A DNA stretch of 5,180 nt from PS1 clade bacterium (GTDB lineage: Bacteria > Pseudomonadota > Alphaproteobacteria > RS24). The position numbers and the translations under genes were made by a program. The notes under the pieces were generated by a model that did no database searches, was not told the DNA's origin, and worked only from the letters and a program-made list of their open reading frames with translations. The stretch spans positions 1-5,180 of the forward strand of contig JADHOK010000096.1 in NCBI GenBank assembly GCA_016779015.1, given 5' to 3'. This document shows positions 1-4,477 of this stretch, in pieces (the stretch's first letter is position 1; each line of letters begins with the position of its first letter).

Positions 1-237
1 CCGGAGAAATTCCAGCCTGTGGTGCGCGACTTGAAGATCGAGTTCAAAGCCCCGGCCATGACCTCGGTGACGGCGGAGACGCGCTTCACCCAAGCGCAGG
101 CCGATGAGATGAACGCGGCGCTCGATAAAGACGGGCGTTTTGATTTCACCTTGGTGGCCGAGCTGAAAGATGAAAACGCCACTTTGGTGGCGCAGACCAC
201 GACCAATTACGCCATCCGCAATTTCATGGGGGGCTAA
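1..237 (+). CDS. DUF4442-like hotdog-fold protein, C-terminal part (5' end outside window)
   Basis: This is the last 78 codons of a gene that begins before the window; the reading frame is open from base 1 and ends at TAA 235-237. An internal GTG at 19 is probably not the start, because the frame continues upstream without a stop. The visible part alternates short beta-strand-like stretches (VRDLKIEFKAPAMTSVTAET, then FTLVAELKDENATLVAQTT) and ends in NYAIRNF. That pattern resembles the C-terminal half of DUF4442 proteins, a family related to PaaI-type thioesterases with the hotdog fold. Members are usually about 150 residues, so roughly half is visible. The hotdog catalytic residues, usually in the N-terminal half, cannot be examined, and no substrate can be proposed. 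The stop codon lies within the first copy of a 15-bp tandem repeat. Confidence 0.68.
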   Translation, partial: PEKFQPVVRDLKIEFKAPAMTSVTAETRFTQAQADEMNAALDKDGRFDFTLVAELKDENATLVAQTTTNYAIRNFMGG

Positions 238-285
238 GAGTGTGGGGGCTAACAGCGTGGGGGCTAACAGTGCGGCGGCTTAACG
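226..285. repeat. 15-bp tandem repeat, about four copies, spanning the stop codon of the first gene
   Basis: Four consecutive 15-bp units occur at 226-240, 241-255, 256-270 and 271-285. The two central copies (tgtgggggctaacag and cgtgggggctaacag) differ at one base. The first copy matches at 11 of 15 positions, and the last is more diverged. The unit is five codons long, so the TAA stop of the upstream gene (235-237) is repeated in the same frame at 250-252 and 265-267. The simplest explanation is local slippage duplication at a gene end. A role as a protein-binding site or as a backup stop is possible but nothing else supports it. Confidence 0.85.
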
Positions 286-313
286 CTTGCCAAGGTGCGG
301 GCGCGCTTATAGC
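286..313 (+). promoter_or_regulatory. possible promoter of the oxidase operon
   Basis: Between the tandem repeat and the oxidase start there is a -35-like CTTGCC at 286-291 and a -10-like TATAGC at 308-313, separated by 16 nt. A transcript starting near 320 would leave a leader of about 20 nt that contains the ribosome binding site at 322-333. The match to sigma-70 type consensus is only moderate. It is the best candidate in a 101-nt gap, but readthrough from the upstream gene is an alternative. Confidence 0.3.
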
Positions 314-321
314 TTTTGCTT

Positions 322-333
322 AGAGGGAGAAGG
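322..333 (+). promoter_or_regulatory. ribosome binding site of the oxidase gene
   Basis: The purine-rich stretch agagggagaagg ends 5 nt before the ATG at 339 and is a good Shine-Dalgarno match. It supports ATG 339 as the start of the oxidase. Confidence 0.65.
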
Positions 334-338
334 CCCGC

Positions 339-1712
339 ATGAAACGACGAGACCTTCTGGCCGCGATAGGAGCAAGTGCGATAATGCCGACACGAGCTGA
401 CGCGAATACCGATACGCCAGAAGCCGTTACCGGCTGGCAAAACTGGTCGCGCTCGCTGCCGCCGCAGCGCGCACAAATCGTCACGCCTAAGGATACGGCG
501 CAACTGGCCAAGCTTATTCGGGAGACCGAGGGCGGTGTGCGCCCGGTCGGTTCCGGCCATAGCTGGACCGGTCTGGTGCCGAGCGACGGGGCTATCGTCA
601 AGCTGGATAATTTCAACGCCGTCGGCGCTGTCGACAGCCAAAGCAAAACCGCTTGGCTGGGGGCCGGGGCGCGTTTGAAAGACCTGTCGCCGCAACTGGC
701 CGCGCACGGGCTGGCCTTCCGCAATCTCGGCGATATTGATGTGCAAAGTCTGGCCGGTGCGACCAGCACGGCGACCCATGGCACGGGCCGCGACCTGCAA
801 TGTCTGGCGGCTGAAATTCGCGGCGTCAAAATGATTACCGGTGCCGGCGAGGCACTGGAAGTGAGCGCGCGCCAAAACACGGCGCTCCTGCCCGCCGTGC
901 AAGTGGCGTTGGGCGCGCTGGGTGTGTTGACCGAAATTGAAATGCAATTGGTCGCGCGCCACAAACTGCACCGGCGTGTTTGGTTTGCGCCTTACCGGCA
1001 AGTGCTGGCCGATGCCGAGCAGCTTTGGGCCGATAATCGCAATTTCGAATTTTTCTATTTGCCGTTTTCCGACACCGCCATGTGCATCACCCATAATCTC
1101 ACCGAGGCGGAGGACACGCCGCGCAATCTTGATGAGAGCGATGATGCAGTGATGCAGTTAAAAGCGCTGCGCGATTGGCTCGGCTGGTTTCCGTATCTTC
1201 GGAAAAAGCTTTTGGCGGCGGCGATTTCCGGTGCCCCCGAAGAGGATGTGGTGGGCGAGAGCTGGCAGCTTTTATCCAGCGCGCGCAATGTGCCTTTCAA
1301 TGAGATGGAATTTCACCTGCCGGTCAGCGAGGCGTTGGACGCGCTGGAGGAAGTGCGCGCCCATATTGAGCGTCACCGCGCTGATGTGTTTTTCCCGTTC
1401 GAATGCCGCATGACGGCGCAAGATACGGCCTGGCTGTCTCCGTTTAATGAAGGCCCGCGCATCTCGGTTGCCGTGCATACCCATGCGCCATTTGGCGCGC
1501 CCGATGAATATGAATTTCTGTTCACCGATATCGAGCCGATTTTCCGTCGCCGTGGCGGGCGGCCGCATTGGGGTAAACTCAATCGTTTTAGCGGCGCTGA
1601 TATGCGCGCCACCTATCCGCAATTCGAGGCTTTCGCCAAATTGCGCGCCGAGCTTGACCCGGATGGGCGATTGCTGAACCCTTATTTGCGGGCGCTGTTT
1701 GGGGCCGCATGA
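339..1712 (+). CDS. FAD-dependent aldonolactone/alditol oxidase family protein (D-arabinono-1,4-lactone oxidase type), probably exported
   Basis: This 457-residue protein belongs to the vanillyl-alcohol-oxidase/PCMH-type FAD superfamily, close to D-arabinono-1,4-lactone, L-gulonolactone and alditol oxidases. These enzymes oxidise a sugar alcohol or lactone and usually reduce O2 to H2O2. The N-terminal FAD domain has GSGHSW at 71-76; His74 is where covalent 8-alpha-histidyl FAD would attach. A further FAD-domain motif, ATSTATHGTG, lies at 141-150. The C-terminal ALO domain carries FECR (Glu355, Arg357), HTHAP (380-384) and HWGKLN (410-415, Lys413). These align with the Glu/Arg/Lys substrate-site residues I recall from Streptomyces alditol oxidase. 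The N-terminus MKRRDLLAAIGASAIM is twin-arginine-like, with a possible signal peptidase site after Ala22 (ADA). The start is backed by a strong ribosome binding site. The TGA stop overlaps the next gene's ATG (ATGA), which suggests translational coupling. The substrate cannot be read from the sequence. Confidence 0.9.
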   Translation: MKRRDLLAAIGASAIMPTRADANTDTPEAVTGWQNWSRSLPPQRAQIVTPKDTAQLAKLIRETEGGVRPVGSGHSWTGLVPSDGAIVKLDNFNAVGAVDSQSKTAWLGAGARLKDLSPQLAAHGLAFRNLGDIDVQSLAGATSTATHGTGRDLQCLAAEIRGVKMITGAGEALEVSARQNTALLPAVQVALGALGVLTEIEMQLVARHKLHRRVWFAPYRQVLADAEQLWADNRNFEFFYLPFSDTAMCITHNLTEAEDTPRNLDESDDAVMQLKALRDWLGWFPYLRKKLLAAAISGAPEEDVVGESWQLLSSARNVPFNEMEFHLPVSEALDALEEVRAHIERHRADVFFPFECRMTAQDTAWLSPFNEGPRISVAVHTHAPFGAPDEYEFLFTDIEPIFRRRGGRPHWGKLNRFSGADMRATYPQFEAFAKLRAELDPDGRLLNPYLRALFGAA

Positions 1713-2908
1713 TGCAAGCGGCTTATTTTACCAAGTTGCAAAAAGCGCTGGCCGCGGCCGGTTTGGCGGAACCGGTGCTGCTGCTCGACAAGCAAAAGCT
1801 CGACAAAAATATCAGGCAATTAAGGCGCATGCTGCCCAAGGGCATGGCCTATCGCATTGTCGCTAAATCGCTGCCCTCGGCACAGCTGCTGGCGCATATT
1901 GCCGAGCGGGCCAAGACCGATCGGTTGATGAGTTTTAACCGCGAAATGACCGAGCAATTATTGCGCGCCATGCCCAAGGCCGACCAGCTTTTGGGTAAGC
2001 CGCTGCCGGTGGCGGCGGTGGCGGGGATGTTTGATACGCTGTCTGCAGCCAAAGGCAAAGCGGCAGCGCGGCAGGTGCAATGGTTGGTCGATACGCCCGC
2101 GCGCCTCACACAATATGAGACACTGGCCAAGAAGCTGCGCCTCAAATTGCGGATCAATCTTGAGATTGATGTCGGGCTGCATCGCGGTGGCATGATGCCG
2201 TCTGGCGCTTCGGGCGAGGGCTTGGACGCGGCATTGGCCACATTGGCGGCCTCGCAAGATTTGCAATTGGCGGGTTATCTCGGTTACGAACCGCATCTCA
2301 CCAAAATCCCCAATCTTGGCGGCTGGCGCGCGCGCGCCAAAAAAGGTGCCGAGACCGCCTATGCCGAAGCGCTGGCGCAGGGCCGCGCGCATTTCGGCGA
2401 CGCTGCCATCGCCGCCATGGTGCGCAATATGGCGGGTAGTCCGACTTTCGGGCTTTATAAGGACACCGAGTTGGCCAATGAGTTGGCGGCCGGCTCGGCG
2501 CTGGTCAAGCCCAGCGATTTCGATATGCCGATATTGAAACCGTTTGAGGCCGCCGCCTTCATCGCCACACCGGCGCTCAAAGTGTCGCAAGATGTGCGCG
2601 TGCCGGGGCTTGAATACGCCAATAAGCTTCTCGGTAAGCCGAAAAGCGGCACCGGCATTTTTATCCATGGCGGCTATTGGATGGCGGCGCCGGTTTGGCC
2701 GCGCGGTTTGAAGACCGGCGGTTTGTTTGGCCGCTCGTCCAATCAGGAGTTTTTGCAGGGGCCGAAAAAACTGCCTCTGGCCGTTGATGATTTTGTGTTT
2801 TTGCGTCCCACGCAAAGCGAAGCGGTGTTTTTGCAATTCCCGAAGATTGCCGTGTTTGACGGGCGTCGCATTTGCGACATTTGGCAACCTTTATCCGTCT
2901 CCGCTTAA
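1709..2908 (+). CDS. fold-type III PLP enzyme, alanine racemase N-terminal / D-serine dehydratase-like superfamily
   Basis: The 399-residue protein has the two-domain plan of DSD1/D-threonine aldolase-like PLP enzymes. A TIM barrel starts near EPVLLLDKQKLDKNI (21-35), and the likely PLP lysine is Lys53 in YRIVAKSLPS. A barrel strand LRINLEIDVGLHRGG lies at 147-161, and phosphate/active-site loops are likely at GYLGYEPH (189-196) and NMAGSPTFGLY (240-250). The C-terminal beta domain ends DDFVFLRPTQSEAVF (360-374). In D-serine dehydratase and D-threonine aldolase the equivalent strand reads roughly PNHxC or PNHxD and supplies metal ligands; here it is PTQSE, so the His is Gln369 and the acidic/thiol ligand is Glu371. 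This suggests a metal-independent or altered reaction, perhaps racemisation or deamination of a D-amino acid; the substrate is unknown. Start: ATG 1709 overlaps the oxidase stop by 4 nt; ATG 1712, the next codon, is an alternative. No signal peptide is seen, so it is probably cytoplasmic. Confidence 0.85.
   Translation: MMQAAYFTKLQKALAAAGLAEPVLLLDKQKLDKNIRQLRRMLPKGMAYRIVAKSLPSAQLLAHIAERAKTDRLMSFNREMTEQLLRAMPKADQLLGKPLPVAAVAGMFDTLSAAKGKAAARQVQWLVDTPARLTQYETLAKKLRLKLRINLEIDVGLHRGGMMPSGASGEGLDAALATLAASQDLQLAGYLGYEPHLTKIPNLGGWRARAKKGAETAYAEALAQGRAHFGDAAIAAMVRNMAGSPTFGLYKDTELANELAAGSALVKPSDFDMPILKPFEAAAFIATPALKVSQDVRVPGLEYANKLLGKPKSGTGIFIHGGYWMAAPVWPRGLKTGGLFGRSSNQEFLQGPKKLPLAVDDFVFLRPTQSEAVFLQFPKIAVFDGRRICDIWQPLSVSA
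2324..2339. repeat. perfect 16-bp alternating CG palindrome inside the PLP-enzyme gene
   Basis: Bases 2324-2339 read tggcgcgcgcgcgcca, identical to their reverse complement, and are followed by an A run (2339-2344). The core is alternating C/G, the kind of sequence that can form a cruciform or Z-DNA. It codes for Trp-Arg-Ala-Arg-Ala-Lys and may simply result from GC-rich Arg/Ala codons. Confidence 0.6.
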
Positions 2909-2920
2909 ACCCTCGTTAAA

Positions 2921-2926
2921 AGGAGA
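2921..2926 (+). promoter_or_regulatory. ribosome binding site of the methyltransferase gene
   Basis: AGGAGA lies 6 nt upstream of ATG 2933, in the 24-nt gap after the PLP-enzyme stop. It is a strong Shine-Dalgarno match and fixes the methyltransferase start. There is no room for a separate promoter, so the gene is probably co-transcribed with the upstream pair. Confidence 0.75.
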
Positions 2927-2932
2927 GAAGAC

Positions 2933-3373
2933 ATGAAAATCTATCCCCCGCTCATGGTGCTGGCCGGCATTATCGCGCAATTGTTCATCGGCTATTTGGC
3001 ACCGGTGCGGCCGATTTTGAACGAGCTTTGGCAATATATCGGCGTCGGGCTGATGGCGCTGGGCTTTGCGACCATTATATGGTTGGCGCGTGGCTTTGGT
3101 AAAAATGAGACCACGATTTTGCCCGACGGGCAGCCATCAACGCTGATGGAGGGCGGCCTGTTCGCTTATTCGCGCAATCCGATTTATCTCGCCATGGCGA
3201 TATTGCTCACCGGCTCGGCGCTCGCTATCGGCCATATTTGGGGGCTTATCGTGGTGCCGATATTCGTGCTGCTGGTGCAGCAAATCTGGATTACCAAGGA
3301 AGAAGAGAACCTCGAAGCCGAGTTCGGGCAGATTTACCGCAATTATAAAATGCGCGTGCGGCGCTGGCTTTAA
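2933..3373 (+). CDS. isoprenylcysteine carboxyl methyltransferase (ICMT)/PEMT-family membrane protein
   Basis: This 146-residue protein is almost entirely hydrophobic, with about four predicted membrane segments (roughly residues 5-22, 33-51, 82-99 and 101-120). It carries the family signature GLFAYSRNPIYL at 75-86. Its C-terminus holds EEENLEAEFGQIY (123-135) followed by RNYKMRVRRWL (136-146), which corresponds to the EE-LE-FG-Y-Y-V-RW pattern. These two blocks form the S-adenosylmethionine and lipid-substrate site in ICMT/PEMT-fold methyltransferases, which act in the membrane. Bacteria generally lack prenylated CaaX proteins, so the substrate is more likely a lipid, an isoprenoid or another small hydrophobic acid or thiol. 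It is the third gene of the oxidase operon, 24 nt after the PLP enzyme. Length is typical for the bacterial members. The family call is secure; the methylated substrate is unknown. Confidence 0.88.
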   Translation: MKIYPPLMVLAGIIAQLFIGYLAPVRPILNELWQYIGVGLMALGFATIIWLARGFGKNETTILPDGQPSTLMEGGLFAYSRNPIYLAMAILLTGSALAIGHIWGLIVVPIFVLLVQQIWITKEEENLEAEFGQIYRNYKMRVRRWL

Positions 3374-3383
3374 GACTGTTTAT

Positions 3384-3415
3384 CGGGGCGGGGTACCATT
3401 TGAAACCGCCGACCG
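3384..3415 (+). terminator. possible weak hairpin at the end of the oxidase operon
   Basis: Eleven bases after the methyltransferase stop, CGG-GGCGG (3384-3391) can pair with CCGCC-ga-CCG (3406-3415). The stem is eight pairs with a 2-nt bulge and a 14-nt loop. No T run follows (acaaactttg), so it is not a typical intrinsic terminator, and the loop is large. It may slow or stabilise the transcript end, or have no function. Confidence 0.22.
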
Positions 3416-3443
3416 ACAAACTTTGAATAGTGTCATTTAGCGT

Positions 3444-3471
3444 TTGACCGTGCGCGGCAGGGCGCTATGTC
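3444..3471 (+). promoter_or_regulatory. possible promoter of the glutathione peroxidase gene, implying a leaderless mRNA
   Basis: TTGACC at 3444-3449 is a close -35 match. TATGTC at 3466-3471, after a 16-nt spacer, is a partial -10 match. Transcription would start about 6-8 nt downstream, which falls at or next to the A of ATG 3478. That would give a leaderless message and fits the lack of a well-spaced Shine-Dalgarno before that ATG. The -10 match covers only TAT, so this is tentative. Confidence 0.33.
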
Positions 3472-3477
3472 TTGCTC

Positions 3478-4056
3478 ATGCAAACAATTACAAGATTTTC
3501 TGTGCTGTTTTTAATCCTGCTGTCACCGCTGGCCATGGCCGGCCCCATAACCGGGGAAGCAGCCGGAGAAGCAGCGTTTGAGACGGCGCATGATTTCACC
3601 CTGCCGTCGATTGACGGAGCCGATATCGCCCTTGCCGATTATCGCGGCAAAGCGGTGCTGGTGGTCAATACCGCGTCTTATTGCGGTTTCACCAAACAAT
3701 ATGACGGTTTGCAGGCCCTATGGGACGGCTATCGCGATAAAGGACTGGTGGTTTTGGGCGTGCCGAGCAATGATTTTGGCCGGCAAGAACCGGGTGCCAA
3801 AGATCAGATTAAAGAATTTTGCGAGGTCAATTTCGCCATTGATTTTCCAATGAGTGACAAATTGACGGTCAAAGGCGCCGACGCGCATCCGTTTTATAAA
3901 TGGCTGAAAGCCGAAACCGGTGCGACGCCGAAGTGGAATTTCCATAAATTCCTCATCGCGCCGGATGGCCGCGCTGTGCGCGATTTTTCATCGCTGACCA
4001 AGCCGCAATCGAAAAAAATCATCCGTGCCGTTGAGGCGGTGCTGCCGCAAAACTGA
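3478..4056 (+). CDS. exported cysteine-type glutathione peroxidase (probably thioredoxin-dependent)
   Basis: The 192-residue protein is a thioredoxin-fold peroxidase that reduces H2O2 or organic hydroperoxides. The catalytic tetrad is visible: Cys69 in NTASYCGFT (64-72), Gln79 in YDGLQALW, and Trp153-Asn154 in PKWNFHKFLI. The peroxidatic residue is cysteine (TGC), not selenocysteine. A second cysteine, Cys115 in EFCEVNF, sits where yeast Gpx3 has its resolving Cys82, pointing to a two-cysteine, thioredoxin-type cycle. GVPSNDFGRQEPG (94-106) is the second family signature. Residues 1-21 form a signal peptide (Arg6, hydrophobic FSVLFLILLSPLAMA, AMA cleavage site), so the enzyme probably works in the periplasm. 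A low-complexity Gly/Glu/Ala stretch (24-33) links it to the catalytic domain. Start choice: ATG 3478; an in-frame TTG at 3472 has AGGG (3459-3462) at 9 nt and would add two residues. It ends 4 nt from the convergent photolyase-domain gene. Confidence 0.92.
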   Translation: MQTITRFSVLFLILLSPLAMAGPITGEAAGEAAFETAHDFTLPSIDGADIALADYRGKAVLVVNTASYCGFTKQYDGLQALWDGYRDKGLVVLGVPSNDFGRQEPGAKDQIKEFCEVNFAIDFPMSDKLTVKGADAHPFYKWLKAETGATPKWNFHKFLIAPDGRAVRDFSSLTKPQSKKIIRAVEAVLPQN

Positions 4057-4096
4057 CGCCTCACGGGCGACCGTCATAAAGAAAGGCGTGTTTTTT
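4056..4096 (+). terminator. probable intrinsic terminator of the peroxidase gene, inside the convergent gene's 3' end
   Basis: ACGCCT at 4056-4061, starting in the peroxidase stop codon, pairs with AGGCGT at 4084-4089, and a run of six T follows at 4091-4096. Inside the large loop, ACGG (4063-4066) pairs with CCGT (4071-4074) around GCGA, a GNRA-type tetraloop. The stem-plus-T-run layout fits rho-independent termination on the + strand. The loop is longer than usual, so strength is uncertain. The T run doubles as Lys codons of the - strand gene. Confidence 0.42.
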
Positions 4097-4477
4097 CGCC
4101 TTGTTCCAATATTTGAAAAAGCGGCGCAATTCAGGCGGGCTGTCCATGCGCACAAAAGGGTCATCGGCTATGGCGCTGACTTTGCCGCCGCCGCGCAATT
4201 CTTGCATCACGGCTTTGAGCTGCGGATTGGGGGTCTTACCGGTGACAATCTCGGCCGCGCAGAAGCTTTCCAGCACACGCGCCGTGTCGCCTGCGTAAAT
4301 ATCGACCGGCAGTTCGCACAAAGTCTCATAAATAAACACCCGCCGCTTCAGCCCGAAATGCATGGCGCTCATATAGGCATCGTCCCAGACAAACACGGCC
4401 GGTGTGTCGGGCGCGGCGGCGAACAGATTATGCGTGGCGCGCAGGCAATCCTCGTGCAGCCAAATGAGCTTGTCCAT
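4061..4477 (-). CDS. stand-alone photolyase/cryptochrome N-terminal-like alpha/beta domain protein
   Basis: This 138-residue protein resembles the N-terminal alpha/beta (antenna) domain of DNA photolyases and cryptochromes. LIWLHEDCLRATHNLFAAA (4-22) corresponds to the opening strand and helix usually written LVWFRxDLRxxDNxAL. AVFVWDDA (27-34) corresponds to the second strand, VxPVFVWDP. DIYAGDTARVLESF (59-72) corresponds to the VRRGDPxEVL region. No FAD-binding helical domain follows; that part is encoded by the gene immediately upstream. The C-terminal tail ELRRFFKYWNKAKKHAF (116-132) is charged and probably helical, and could be the contact with the partner. Start: ATG 4477 has GAGG at 7 nt spacing and overlaps the upstream TGA by 1 nt; GTG 4480, one codon earlier, gives a GTGA overlap. 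The two proteins probably assemble as a split flavoprotein. The domain match is moderate and catalytic or chromophore-binding residues cannot be assigned. Confidence 0.72.
   Translation of the reverse strand: MDKLIWLHEDCLRATHNLFAAAPDTPAVFVWDDAYMSAMHFGLKRRVFIYETLCELPVDIYAGDTARVLESFCAAEIVTGKTPNPQLKAVMQELRGGGKVSAIADDPFVRMDSPPELRRFFKYWNKAKKHAFLYDGRP

Noticed and set aside
264..1094. Long - strand open frame (276 codons) opposite the oxidase gene
   Set aside because: It lies antisense to the well-supported FAD oxidase, is rich in Arg, Gln and His as expected from reverse-complement reading of GC-rich codons, and shows no recognisable domain.
1958..2887. 309-codon - strand open frame opposite the PLP-enzyme gene
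   Set aside because: The + strand protein has clear family motifs throughout, whereas this frame is Arg/Gln/His-rich and shows no motif, so it is an antisense shadow.
3600..3720. Selenocysteine codon (in-frame TGA) in the peroxidase active site
   Set aside because: The catalytic codon in NTASYCGFT is TGC, and the frame has no internal TGA, so this is a cysteine enzyme.
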